In this document: piece after piece, positions 39,245-49,114 of the stretch
Layout: every line of letters starts with the position of its first letter
How positions within the stretch are numbered: the stretch's first letter is position 1
Assembly: GCA_018817025.1 (NCBI GenBank)
Contig: JAHIUU010000008.1
Coordinates: forward strand, 39,910-103,909
Length of the DNA: 64,000 nt
Reading direction: 5' to 3'
DNA from: Candidatus Babelota bacterium
GTDB lineage: Bacteria; Babelota; Babeliae; Babelales; JAHIUU01
Program-made: the position numbers and the translations under genes
The notes under the pieces: model-generated
Seen by the model: only the letters and a program-made list of their open reading frames with translations
Databases searched by the model: none
Told to the model about the DNA's origin: nothing

Positions 39245-41029
39245 TCAAAAAATAGCTTTTTGACCTGCAACGTTCTTGGCCTTCTTTTTTCGCTGTTTGC
39301 GCGTCTTTCCATCAAACTGAATCTTGTATAACTGTTTGATCTCTTTAACCGTCGTCGCCTCTCGAGCAGACTTGTCCTCACGATATCCCATAATCCTAGG
39401 AAAACGGCAAGCAAATCCTGCACTGTGTGAAGGTGAAACGGTGATCTCATCAGCACGAATTAAGCAGACAAGTTTAGGCGCTACCCATACATCCGGAACC
39501 AATTCTTTCGCACAGATAACGTTCTTTGGTTTATTCTCGACCGAAATCTCATCACACATCTTCTTCTGAGTCCGCCACCCTTTGTCGGTTAGTCCTGTCC
39601 CAATTTTTGCAATCGTTTCAAATCGATCTTCTTTTTTGTTGTAAACCCCAACCAACAACGCCCCGATACCAAAATTTGCCCGCTTGCCATGACCAGCGTA
39701 GTAGCCCAAAATAACACAATCGATCGTATCGTCGAGATGTCCAGTCTCCTGACGCTTAAGCTTAATCCAGTTAAAATTTCGCTTACCTGGCTGATAGACT
39801 GAATTGGGCTTCTTGATCACCAAACCTTCAAGTCCTAAGGCAATATTTTGCGTAAAATATTCTTCCAGCTCTTTTGCCGTCTCAATAGCAACCTCTTCGA
39901 GCGGCGCAACAATACTTTCTTTTTGCTTTGAAAAAAGAGAGAGTAATAATTTGCGGCGCTGAGCATGTGTCTTTTCCAAAAGCGATTTGCCGTCCAAATA
40001 CAACAGATCAAAAAAATAAAGTTTTAGGGGGACATCCTGTGCCATTGCCTCGATACCATATTTACGCCGACGCTTCACCGTCTCTTGGAACGGCAAAAAA
40101 GTTCCCGTTTCGGCATCGTACGCAATCGCTTCTCCTTCAGCAACAAACTCTTTTGCCTTCAGGCAAAGCACCTCTCGCTTGATCTCAGGAAACATCTCTG
40201 ACATATCTTGAAGATTACGAGAAAAAAATCGAACTTCTTTCTTCTTGCCATCTTTGAATACATGGACCTGAAGACGAAACCCATCAAGCTTTGGCTGTGC
40301 TACACAAGCTCCAATTTTTTTGACAACAGCCGACGCACTTGAAAGCCGCTCCGCTGCTGCAGGACGAATAGGCACACCAGGGATTACTTGCATATGCTCG
40401 ATTTCTTCGATTCCATGTGATTTAAGTTTCTCGACTATAAGACCGATATCCGCAGAGATATTATATGCATTCTCAAGAGTTTTTCTCAGCGACTTGTCGC
40501 CGGTCTTCATCCAGGAAAAAGCGTCCAATAATGTCATATCAGAAAAGCCTAATCGCAACTTGCCCAATACAGCTCGAACAACATACTTTGCTGATAACTT
40601 GTCTAGACGCAAGAGAAGCTCGAGCAGTTTTTTTTCTTTCACCTCTTGCGAACCGGTGCCAGCAATCTCAAGAAAGCGTTGTAATTCTTGATTAACTTGC
40701 GCTACTGAAAAAGTTGTTTCACCATCAGATTCCCATTCAGACTGCTCAATCACAAGCCCAATATCACCCAGCGATTTTCTTTTGCCTGCAACAGTCTGAA
40801 CAGATATATCAAGTAACGAGGCAACAACCTTAAACATGCTTTTTTCAGCAAAATTAAACTTTGTCCCAACGTATACTGGATTGAGGTCGCCAAGCGAAAG
40901 GTAGGCGATTATGGACGCCTCATGGGGCGTTGCCTTGGCAAATAAGTCTGATAACAGCTTGGTTATCTTAAGACGAGAGTTCTCTTGCTCAATCTCATTA
41001 AAAACTTGCGATACAACACTAAATTTCAC
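39245..41029 (-). CDS. lig: ATP-dependent DNA ligase (archaeal/eukaryotic DNA ligase I type)
   Basis: Motif I QPKLDGFRLQ (KxDG), N-terminal ligase domain KLSAKYVVRAVLGKLRLGFSDMTLLDAFSW, EGLVIKKPNSVYQPGKRNFNWIKLKR (motifs IV/V), C-terminal OB-fold. Confidence 0.92.
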   Translation of the reverse strand: MKFSVVSQVFNEIEQENSRLKITKLLSDLFAKATPHEASIIAYLSLGDLNPVYVGTKFNFAEKSMFKVVASLLDISVQTVAGKRKSLGDIGLVIEQSEWESDGETTFSVAQVNQELQRFLEIAGTGSQEVKEKKLLELLLRLDKLSAKYVVRAVLGKLRLGFSDMTLLDAFSWMKTGDKSLRKTLENAYNISADIGLIVEKLKSHGIEEIEHMQVIPGVPIRPAAAERLSSASAVVKKIGACVAQPKLDGFRLQVHVFKDGKKKEVRFFSRNLQDMSEMFPEIKREVLCLKAKEFVAEGEAIAYDAETGTFLPFQETVKRRRKYGIEAMAQDVPLKLYFFDLLYLDGKSLLEKTHAQRRKLLLSLFSKQKESIVAPLEEVAIETAKELEEYFTQNIALGLEGLVIKKPNSVYQPGKRNFNWIKLKRQETGHLDDTIDCVILGYYAGHGKRANFGIGALLVGVYNKKEDRFETIAKIGTGLTDKGWRTQKKMCDEISVENKPKNVICAKELVPDVWVAPKLVCLIRADEITVSPSHSAGFACRFPRIMGYREDKSAREATTVKEIKQLYKIQFDGKTRKQRKKKAKNVAGQKAIF

Positions 41030-41050
41030 GCTACTTTCCCTTATATTTTT

Positions 41051-41866
41051 TCAGAGCGAAGCAAAAGTTTTTTCTATTTCACCCTTGATACCAAGTAATT
41101 CTCGTGCTTCTTTGTCTGTCAAGATAGGGGCAAAAGAATCTAGATATTCTAATTGCATGTCACTTACTTTTGGATCAAAGGTTTCCTTGGTATAAGAAGC
41201 CCCCTTGTACAAAATACCTACATACGAAATTTTTTCTTCGCTACACATCTTTTTCATGCTTTCAATATTCTTTTCGTGGTCGTCAATAAAAACGATCTTT
41301 GGGGGCCTCTTTTTGATTTTTTTAAAAAAACACTTTAGACATTCGCCTTTGTTATAACCAACCTTGGTGAACAAGATCCCATTGTCAAAGAGATATGATG
41401 GGCAAACAAGATTTTCAGAAAAAAAGCTGTTATTTGATAGATCTATATCAATCGATTGCAATTGCTCTTTTGTGCGCTTTGCAAGCGCAATTCCTCGTGC
41501 CGTGAAACCAATCACACTATTGCCAAAATCTTTCAACATTTTTAGTACCAAAGCAAGCTTCTTATCTACGGTCCTAACTGAAACTTTTTCCTGAACTTTA
41601 ATCCAGACAGGAGCAAACGCTTCAAGCCCTTTCGCAACATTGCCCCCATGTATGGCAATATATTTGTCGCCCTCATAATACGCCCATGGATCCGAACCAA
41701 GCATCTGGACGGGCTCCATAATCACCCCATCAATATCAAAAATGACCAGAGTATTTTCTTCAACGTGCGTTATCACTTCAGCAATAGTATTGCTATTAAT
41801 AACCATCGAGTGAATCGAAAAGAAAAAAGAAGTAAATACTAGAAGCAAAAATAATTGTTTTCTCAT
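41051..41866 (-). CDS. Exported HAD-superfamily-like protein (DUF2608-like)
   Basis: Signal peptide MRKQLFLLLVFTSFFFSIHS|M; HAD motif I LVIFDIDGVIMEP; VIGFTARG; KIVFIDDHEKNIESM (motif IV). Confidence 0.75.
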   Translation of the reverse strand: MRKQLFLLLVFTSFFFSIHSMVINSNTIAEVITHVEENTLVIFDIDGVIMEPVQMLGSDPWAYYEGDKYIAIHGGNVAKGLEAFAPVWIKVQEKVSVRTVDKKLALVLKMLKDFGNSVIGFTARGIALAKRTKEQLQSIDIDLSNNSFFSENLVCPSYLFDNGILFTKVGYNKGECLKCFFKKIKKRPPKIVFIDDHEKNIESMKKMCSEEKISYVGILYKGASYTKETFDPKVSDMQLEYLDSFAPILTDKEARELLGIKGEIEKTFASL

Positions 41867-42441
41867 GACATCAGCCCCTTCAGGTTATTCTTGTGTCTAA
41901 AAAACACTAAACTCACAATAAAAACTAAAAACAAAACACTCCAAAAATCGACCGTCATTAAAACATAATAAGCCGGCAAAAGAGAAACCGTGCCCCCTAG
42001 GGACGCTATAAACACCTGTTTACTTACCAGCAAAAGCACGATCCAAACCAGCACGAAGCAAACAAGCAAAAGTGGAAACAAAAACGCTAAAATTCCCAAA
42101 ACGGTCGCAACCCCTTTGCCACCACGAAAGCGCAAAAAAATGGAATACCCGTTCCCAATAAGCAAGAATCCCGCAACCAGAAATAAAAATTTGCCTGACA
42201 AAAAAAACAGCTTTTCACAGAGAAAAACTGTCATAAACGCTTTAAAAAAGTCGAATAAAAAAATATAAAAGAAATATCGCTTGTTCCCCAGGACCCTGGC
42301 GACATTAGTTGCACCAATATTCCCCGAGCCATACTTAGTCACATCGATACCAAAAAAATAACGGGCAAAACAATACCCGGACGGGATAGAGCCAACAAGA
42401 TACGATACAATAAGAGATAACACCAAAACTGTTTGTTTCAT
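41863..42441 (-). CDS. plsY: Glycerol-3-phosphate acyltransferase PlsY
   Basis: YLVGSIPSGYCFARYFFGIDVTKYGSGNIGATNVARVLG; RGGKGVATVLG; polytopic membrane protein. Confidence 0.95.
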   Translation of the reverse strand: MKQTVLVLSLIVSYLVGSIPSGYCFARYFFGIDVTKYGSGNIGATNVARVLGNKRYFFYIFLFDFFKAFMTVFLCEKLFFLSGKFLFLVAGFLLIGNGYSIFLRFRGGKGVATVLGILAFLFPLLLVCFVLVWIVLLLVSKQVFIASLGGTVSLLPAYYVLMTVDFWSVLFLVFIVSLVFFRHKNNLKGLMS

Positions 42442-42446
42442 ATACC

Positions 42447-42523
42447 TGGTAGCGGCGCAGGGACTCGAACCCCGGACCTACGGATTATGATTCCGCCGCT
42501 CTAACCACCTGAGCTACGCCGCC
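42447..42523 (-). tRNA. tRNA-Met(CAT), CCA encoded
   Basis: Reverse strand GGCGGCGTAGCTCAGGTGGTTAGAGCGGCGGAATCATAATCCGTAGGTCCGGGGTTCGAGTCCCTGCGCCGCTACCA; anticodon loop ATCATAA. The Ile2 (lysidine) alternative cannot be excluded by eye. Confidence 0.88.
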
Positions 42524-42529
42524 ATAGAA

Positions 42530-44149
42530 TTAAATGCCAAAACGCTTGAGATTAAACGTATCAAGCATGAACAAAAAGAGTGACCGCAAGAAAAACACGC
42601 TTGCTATAATCGTTGCAACAATTCCGGCCATCAACGTCACTGCAAATCCACGAATCGATGGGCCACCAAACTTAAATAGAACAAGACCTGTCAAGAACGT
42701 CGTTATGTTTGAGTCGAGAATGACTACCGTAGCACCACTAAATCCATCTTGGACCGCTTTACGTAATGGAACCCCATTCGCCAGCTCCTCACGAATCCGT
42801 TCATATATCAGAATCGAAGCATCAATCGCCATACCAATGGTTAACACCATGCCGGCAATACCCGGTAACGTTAATGCAAACTTGAACCATGACAAGAAAA
42901 ATAAAACTAACAACAAATTAAAGAGTAGGGCAAAGAAAGCAAAAAGTCCTGCCAGTCTGTAATACAACAAAGCAAACAGGAGCAACAACGCCAGCCCGAC
43001 CAAGCAGGACACAACACCTTTTTTGATTGAGTCCCAACCAAGCGACGCGCCAACACGAGTTTCGTATTCAAATTTTATTGGGGCTTGAAGCGAACCTGAA
43101 TTCAGGACGATCGCCAACGCACGAGCAGACTCACTGGTATACGTCCCAGAAATAATTCCCTCACCCCTAGGAATCGCGCCTTGAATTCGTGGCGATGAAT
43201 ACATCACGCCATCGATAACAATACCAAGACTTTTTCCAATATTATTTGTGGTGAGATCGGCGAAATTTTTCGTCCCAGAACTATCAAGCCTGAATCGAAC
43301 TATCAAACGACCATACTCGTCAAAATCTTCTTTTGCAAATGTGATGTGATCACCGGTTAAATCAGGAAACACAGAGACCAGATAGAATCGCTTAACCCCA
43401 CCCTCTTTACCAGGAACAATCACTTTGTCACCAGGAAGCTCGCCGTCGTACTCGTCAAGCAGAGACTCGCGAGTAGCCCCCTCTTTCTCTATAATCTTAA
43501 ATTCTAGATGGGCTGTTTTTGAAATAAGCTCTTTCTTTTCATCAACATCTTCTTCCCCAGGAAGCTGGATCACAATCTGACGCTCACCATGCTGCTGGAC
43601 AACAAGCCCCTGCACTCCGGCAGTATCCAACCTTCTCTTGAGAATACTTGTCGCCTGTTCAACCGATTGCACTCGAATGCGTTGCGCTTCCTGCGCAGGC
43701 AAATTGACATCGACGACAGTCCCTCGACGCTTAACCTCAAGATGAGGCATCTCTTTCCTAACCATCCGGTATGCAGCACTCGCCTGATCTTCAGTGTCAA
43801 ACGTCATCTTGAGCAGCTGGTCTTTCACCTCTTTTCTCTCCGGAAAAGCCTGAAGTTTCTTCTCTTCAAATAACTGTTCGATCATCTTGCTTTCAGAAAC
43901 CAATCGATTGTCAATCGCTTTATCAACGTCAACGCTAACAACTAAATGGGCACCGCCCTGCAGGTCGATGCCTAATTTTATCTTTGGAATTTTAACCGCT
44001 CGAAAGAGCTTTTGGACAAGCGTCTGATCTGGCGCTTCAGCTTTGAATACGTCCATATTAAAGGAGAATAAGAAGTACTTGATGAACGCAGCAGCGATCA
44101 CCCAGAATATAAACTGAGAAAAAAGTATGCGTTTAAGTCTTGAACTCAT
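42530..44149 (-). CDS. secD: Protein translocase subunit SecD
   Basis: KIKLGIDLQGGAHLVVSVD; GEGIISGTYTSESARALAIVLNSGSLQAPIKFE; VLTIGMAIDASILIYERIREEL; SecD/RND membrane domain. Confidence 0.95.
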   Translation of the reverse strand: MSSRLKRILFSQFIFWVIAAAFIKYFLFSFNMDVFKAEAPDQTLVQKLFRAVKIPKIKLGIDLQGGAHLVVSVDVDKAIDNRLVSESKMIEQLFEEKKLQAFPERKEVKDQLLKMTFDTEDQASAAYRMVRKEMPHLEVKRRGTVVDVNLPAQEAQRIRVQSVEQATSILKRRLDTAGVQGLVVQQHGERQIVIQLPGEEDVDEKKELISKTAHLEFKIIEKEGATRESLLDEYDGELPGDKVIVPGKEGGVKRFYLVSVFPDLTGDHITFAKEDFDEYGRLIVRFRLDSSGTKNFADLTTNNIGKSLGIVIDGVMYSSPRIQGAIPRGEGIISGTYTSESARALAIVLNSGSLQAPIKFEYETRVGASLGWDSIKKGVVSCLVGLALLLLFALLYYRLAGLFAFFALLFNLLLVLFFLSWFKFALTLPGIAGMVLTIGMAIDASILIYERIREELANGVPLRKAVQDGFSGATVVILDSNITTFLTGLVLFKFGGPSIRGFAVTLMAGIVATIIASVFFLRSLFLFMLDTFNLKRFGI

Positions 44150-44208
44150 CGATCTGCTCCTCTTCGCGGGGCGTAAAGCCCCGGTCCCTAAAAATCACTC
44201 TATTTCTT

Positions 44209-44295
44209 TGGTGCCGAGGAGGGGACTCGAACCCCTATGGGATTTCTCCCGCTGCCCCCTTAAAGCAGTGCGTCTACCAATTTCGCCACCTCGGC
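44209..44295 (-). tRNA. tRNA-Leu, class II, apparent anticodon AAG, CCA encoded
   Basis: Reverse strand GCCGAGGTGGCGAAATTGGTAGACGCACTGCTTTAAGGGGGCAGCGGGAGAAATCCCATAGGGGTTCGAGTCCCCTCCTCGGCACCA; anticodon arm CTGCT-TTAAGGG-GGCAG. Confidence 0.85.
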
Positions 44296-44467
44296 AGGGC
44301 AATTTCACATGAGCAAAATGTATCATATTCCCCCTTCATTTGCAAACCCTGAATGTTTTTTTGTTCGGGCAAGTTCGCCCCTCTGAGCCAGCCCTACTTC
44401 ATATTCCAACAAAATATGATATAGTTTGTACAATCATGCGAAAACCACACAAAAAGGGAGACTAACC

Positions 44468-45919
44468 ATGATCACGTTAGAGCCTCGAAAGACCATAAAG
44501 AGAAACTGTTCTCCAAACATCTTCCGTGAATACGACATCCGTGGCGTCGTCGAAACAGAAATACCAGTCACCGAAACAGCAGGTCTCACAACTGCGATTC
44601 TCACCTACTTTTTACAACAAAATCCAACCCTCAATAAAATAATTATAGGCGCTGACGGCCGAACACACTCCCCAGTTATTAAAAAAAATATTATTACAAC
44701 AGCAACAGATCTTGGTCTTGACGTTGTCGACATCGGTCTTTGTCCAACGCCGGTCTTCTACTTCTCACTTTTTAATACAGGAATATCGAGTGGTCTCATG
44801 ATTACCGCCTCGCATAACCCAGGACAATATAATGGCATAAAGATTTGTCTCAATAAAAAATCTGTCTGGGGCAAGCAAATACAAGAAATTAAAAATATTT
44901 ATGAGAAAAAAAGTTTTTATAAAAACAAAAATCGTAAAAATGGATCTATCAGTAATTACAACTCGAACAGCCACTATATCCAGTGGCTCTCAAATCACTT
45001 CGCCCATCTTAAAAACCTCTCTATTAACGCAGTCATCGACTGCGGCAATGGAGCTGCCGGAGCTGTCATGCCAGATCTCGTTAAAACAATGGGCTGGAAG
45101 AACGTCAAGCTGCTTTACGAAGATATCGACGGAACGTTCCCCAATCATGAAGCCGATCCAACAACGATTAAAAACATGCTCGACGTGAGAAAACTTCTCA
45201 CCAAAGATGACGCCTATACCGTAGGCTTGGGACTAGATGGCGATTGCGACCGAATGAACCCCATGACCAAGTCAGGGTACCTAGTCCCGGGCGACCAACT
45301 GCTCGCGCTCTACGCGAAAAAAATCACAAAAGAATTCCCCAAAGCCCCGATCGTATTTGATATAAAGTCTTCTCAAGCGCTCACACAAGCACTCGAGTCA
45401 TATGGGGCTGTACCCTGTATCGCACCATCAGGACACTCAATAATCAAAGAACATATGCGTCTAAAAAACGCCAAGCTCGCCGGAGAGCTCAGCTGTCACT
45501 TTTTCTTTAACGACCGCTACTTTGGCTACGACGACGGTATCTACGCAGCGCTAAGACTTTTCGAGCTACTCCAAGAAAGCAGGCTCTCTCTTGATGAGAT
45601 GCTCAACACTCTGCCCCAAAAAATCAGCTCGCCTGAATATCGAATCGCTTGCGCCGAAGAAGATAAAAAAAATATCGTTTCACATGTAAAAAAAACGTTT
45701 ACTCAATATAAACAAGCCAATCTTATTACTATCGACGGCGTCCGAGCACAGATGCCCCATGGTTGGGGCCTTATTCGTGCCTCAAACACACAACCAGTTA
45801 TATGTTTGCGATTCGAGGCCGACACAACTGACGAACTGATAGCAATACGAACAATTTTCGAAAAAGCACTCGAACCATACTTCTCGAAACAACAGTTAAG
45901 AATCTATTTTGAAGAATAA
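44468..45919 (+). CDS. Phosphomannomutase/phosphoglucomutase
   Basis: Start trimmed to MITLEPRKTIKRNCSPNIFREYDIRGVVE; active site SGLMITASHNPGQYNGIK; metal loop GLDGDCDRM. Confidence 0.93.
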   Translation: MITLEPRKTIKRNCSPNIFREYDIRGVVETEIPVTETAGLTTAILTYFLQQNPTLNKIIIGADGRTHSPVIKKNIITTATDLGLDVVDIGLCPTPVFYFSLFNTGISSGLMITASHNPGQYNGIKICLNKKSVWGKQIQEIKNIYEKKSFYKNKNRKNGSISNYNSNSHYIQWLSNHFAHLKNLSINAVIDCGNGAAGAVMPDLVKTMGWKNVKLLYEDIDGTFPNHEADPTTIKNMLDVRKLLTKDDAYTVGLGLDGDCDRMNPMTKSGYLVPGDQLLALYAKKITKEFPKAPIVFDIKSSQALTQALESYGAVPCIAPSGHSIIKEHMRLKNAKLAGELSCHFFFNDRYFGYDDGIYAALRLFELLQESRLSLDEMLNTLPQKISSPEYRIACAEEDKKNIVSHVKKTFTQYKQANLITIDGVRAQMPHGWGLIRASNTQPVICLRFEADTTDELIAIRTIFEKALEPYFSKQQLRIYFEE

Positions 45920-46736
45920 AAGAGCGGTTGGAATTCACCTAAGAATCGAAAATAGCTACACCGAAATGCTCGAGCAAACGATACAGTTTGGTGCAAACGC
46001 CTGTCAATTTTTTTTCATGCCACAAGACACAAATAAATATCTAAAACTAACAGATAAAGACCAAGAAGCTTTTCTTGCGCTAAAACATAAACACAAAACA
46101 ACAGTCTTCGCACACAGCTCCTACTGGATTAACCCTGCATCAGGAAACCCGGCCAGCGCACGCGCTTCACACCGTATGCTCAAACAGGAAATCGAGATTG
46201 CAAAAAAACTTGATATTAACCATATAGTCATGCACGCAGGATCGGCGAAAGGCCATGAGAAAGAAGCGGGCATTCAAGCGGTCGCCACGCTCCTCAATAC
46301 AGTACTACAAGACGAGAAAGAGATAACTATACTCATAGAAAACACGGCTCACGCAGGAAAAACCGTCTGCTCCAACCTCGAAGACTTCGTCGCACTACAA
46401 AGCTTACTAACAACCACCAATGTTAAATTTTGCCTCGACACCGCACACGCCTACTCGTACGGTTACGATCTAAAAACAACTGACCTGTTTCTAAAATTAC
46501 TCGAGCAAACGATGGGGCTTGAACATATAAAACTCATACATCTGAACAACTCGGCAAAACCATCTGGAAGCAAAATCGATCAACACGAACTTCCCGATCA
46601 AGGTCTCATAGGCGAGACCGTTTTGCAAAACATAATCAACAGCCCAAAACTAAAAACCCTTCCCATTATTATTGAGCCACCAATAGTCTCGCTAGAGGAG
46701 CTTAAAAAAACCGTTTCGCATGTACGAAACTGGTAA
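45909..46736 (+). CDS. nfo: Endonuclease IV (AP endonuclease family 2), TTG start
   Basis: VGIHLRIENSYTEMLEQTIQFGANACQFF, HSSYWINPASGNP, VMHAGSAKG, CLDTAHAYSYGYD, ELPDQGLIGE. Confidence 0.88.
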   Translation: MKNKRAVGIHLRIENSYTEMLEQTIQFGANACQFFFMPQDTNKYLKLTDKDQEAFLALKHKHKTTVFAHSSYWINPASGNPASARASHRMLKQEIEIAKKLDINHIVMHAGSAKGHEKEAGIQAVATLLNTVLQDEKEITILIENTAHAGKTVCSNLEDFVALQSLLTTTNVKFCLDTAHAYSYGYDLKTTDLFLKLLEQTMGLEHIKLIHLNNSAKPSGSKIDQHELPDQGLIGETVLQNIINSPKLKTLPIIIEPPIVSLEELKKTVSHVRNW

Positions 46737-46765
46737 AATAAAACAGCTCGACTATACTGTTCACC

Positions 46766-48970
46766 ATGGAAACTTTTAATAAGTTCTTAAAAAAAGAACT
46801 CAATACACCACAACGCAAAGCGGTAACTCAGCAAGATGGCGCTCAACTCGTCGTCGCCGGCGCCGGCTCAGGAAAAACCCGAGTTATAACGGCCCGAATG
46901 GCCAATCTCATTCTTAACCATCAAGCAAGCCCATCTACAATACTGGCACTCACGTTTACCAACAAAGCAGCAGGCGAGATGAAGCACAGACTCGCTAGCT
47001 TTCTCGGGCCAACCACGAAGCTACCGTTCGTCGGAACGTTTCACGCATACTGTCTACTCATCCTACGATCCAACCCAACGCTCCTGCCATTTACAGATTT
47101 TTCTATTATTGATGAAGACGACCAAAAAACACTCCTCAAAAAAATCTTGAAAAAAAACAATCTTGAGAAACAAGTTTCTATAACACAACTCAAATACCAA
47201 ATATCTAAAGCAAAAAACAAACTTGAGCCTGACGAAGAATTACACTGTAACCCGTACTTCAAAGAACTGTTTCTTGCATACGAAACCGAAAAAGCAAGCT
47301 CGCACTGCCTTGACTTTGATGATCTTCTTCTGACCGTTCTGAAAATCTTTCAAAAAAACAGTTCTTTCAAAAAAAGCTTTCAAAGTAGAGTAAAACACAT
47401 ACTTATCGATGAGTACCAAGACACAAACGGCGTCCAACACGAACTGCTCCGTGAAATGGCTCTCGCATCAAAAGAATTTGTTCTTGATTCACTTTGCGCC
47501 GTTGGCGACGAAGACCAATCGATCTACTCTTGGCGTGGCGCGCGCGTCACCAATATGCTGTCGTTTCAACAGGACTTCGCTCCAGTCAAAGTAATTAAAA
47601 TCGAACAAAATTATAGATCAGTGCAGCCAATCTTACAGGCCGCAAACAGCGTCATAGAACACAACCGACAACGCCATCCAAAACAGTTATGGTCTGATAA
47701 AAAAGCAAAAAATAGAATCCTGCTCGTCTCGTGTCAGTCTGGCTATCAAGAAGCAGACGCGATGACATCGTATCTCAAGACGCTCCCGAAACAACAAAAG
47801 CTTCGTGAAGTCGCCATACTGTATAGGACCCACTTTCAATCGAGAAGCATCGAAGAATCGCTCATCAGAAACTCCATCCCCTATATTATTGTTGGTGGCA
47901 TACGGTTTTATGAGCGCAAAGAAATTAAAGACCTGCTCGCCTACTTACGATTGCTGGTAAACCCTTTTGACAGAACCAGCCTGTTTCGCATAATCAATAG
48001 ACCGGCCCGAGGTCTCGGCGCAAAATTTGAAGAGCAGCTGTACACCGAGTGGAACAACAACCCAATGCTTAACTTCCACCAAATTTTACAGTTCTTGCTC
48101 GACAACCCAGAACAGAGTACTAAAGGGACAAAAGCTCTGTCAGTTAAGAAATTTTTAAAAATTTTCGACGGGCTCGAAAAAGAAAAGAAACCAAGCGCTA
48201 TCTTGAGCGAAGTCCTCGAACGATCAGAGTATCTTTCATATCTTCGACATGCATATGACCTAAACGAAGCAGAAACTAAAATCGAAAATATTCAAGAGCT
48301 TGCGCAATCACTAGAAACATTCGAAAAGAAAGAATCAACCCTTGAAGATTTTTTGCACGAAATCGCACTCCTGCAAGAAAAATTGGAGATAGACAAAGAC
48401 AAAACCGATCATGTCCAAATGATGACACTTCACGCTGCAAAGGGCCTCGAGTTTAACACCGTTATGATCGCCGGACTCGAAGAAGGACTTCTACCATCCG
48501 CTCGGTCTCTCTCTTCCGATGAAGCCCTCGAAGAAGAACGTCGACTGTTTTACGTAGGAATGACTCGGGCAATGGAGCGACTGGTCTTACTGAGGGCAAC
48601 CTATCGAAATAGTTACGGACAGGTCAGCGACCAGGTAATCTCGCGCTTTCTCACCGAAGTCCCAGAAAAGTTCTTTCATCACCTCGACCTCACAAACGTA
48701 CACCCAGCCAAAACAAAATCTTTGATCGCAGACTGGCTCGGTTCAAAAATCGAATCAACCGTTACAACGTTTGGATTCAGCCCTAAGCCCCAAAAAAAAG
48801 CTGTCAGCCTGACCGGTCCATGGAAAAAAAATCAGCCGGTCATCCACAAAAAATTTGGCGCCGGCGTAATTAAAAAAGTTGAAAAAACATCAAAAGACGA
48901 ATTCCACCTAACCGTTCTCTTCAGAGTTGGTGAAAAAAAGCTTCTATCGAGCTTTGTCAGTCGCGTTTAA
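46766..48970 (+). CDS. UvrD/PcrA/Rep-type superfamily I DNA helicase
   Basis: LNTPQRKAVTQQDGAQLVVAGAGSGKTRVITARMANLI, VGTFHAYCLLILR, ILIDEYQDTNGVQ, VGDEDQSIYSWRGA, MTLHAAKGLEFNTVMIAGLEEGLLPS, EERRLFYVGMTRA. Confidence 0.96.
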   Translation: METFNKFLKKELNTPQRKAVTQQDGAQLVVAGAGSGKTRVITARMANLILNHQASPSTILALTFTNKAAGEMKHRLASFLGPTTKLPFVGTFHAYCLLILRSNPTLLPFTDFSIIDEDDQKTLLKKILKKNNLEKQVSITQLKYQISKAKNKLEPDEELHCNPYFKELFLAYETEKASSHCLDFDDLLLTVLKIFQKNSSFKKSFQSRVKHILIDEYQDTNGVQHELLREMALASKEFVLDSLCAVGDEDQSIYSWRGARVTNMLSFQQDFAPVKVIKIEQNYRSVQPILQAANSVIEHNRQRHPKQLWSDKKAKNRILLVSCQSGYQEADAMTSYLKTLPKQQKLREVAILYRTHFQSRSIEESLIRNSIPYIIVGGIRFYERKEIKDLLAYLRLLVNPFDRTSLFRIINRPARGLGAKFEEQLYTEWNNNPMLNFHQILQFLLDNPEQSTKGTKALSVKKFLKIFDGLEKEKKPSAILSEVLERSEYLSYLRHAYDLNEAETKIENIQELAQSLETFEKKESTLEDFLHEIALLQEKLEIDKDKTDHVQMMTLHAAKGLEFNTVMIAGLEEGLLPSARSLSSDEALEEERRLFYVGMTRAMERLVLLRATYRNSYGQVSDQVISRFLTEVPEKFFHHLDLTNVHPAKTKSLIADWLGSKIESTVTTFGFSPKPQKKAVSLTGPWKKNQPVIHKKFGAGVIKKVEKTSKDEFHLTVLFRVGEKKLLSSFVSRV

Positions 48971-49011
48971 TCGATTAATTTACAGCCAGAAATTCGCCGT
49001 TTGATTCAATC

Positions 49012-49040
49012 TTGCCCAATCCTACTATATAAACTATACT
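49012..49040 (+). promoter_or_regulatory. Sigma70-like promoter for the serpin gene
   Basis: TTGCCC (49012-49017), 17-nt spacer, TATACT (49035-49040). It lies inside the over-extended ORF 49001.., supporting a start at 49115. Confidence 0.6.
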
Positions 49041-49114
49041 TATTTTATGATTACAAAATCGACATTGGGGTCCGGTTTAAAAAATCGAGTTTGAAAAATC
49101 GAAGGGGTAAGATC

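Noticed and set aside
44127-44352. Plus ORFs such as SLVPRRGLEPLWDFSRCPLKAVRLPISPPRQ
   Set aside because: Well-known spurious translation of the antisense strand of a tRNA-Leu gene.
49001-49114. N-terminal extension of the serpin ORF
   Set aside because: It contains the probable -35/-10 promoter (49012-49040); the natural start is ATG 49115 with a signal-like N-terminus.
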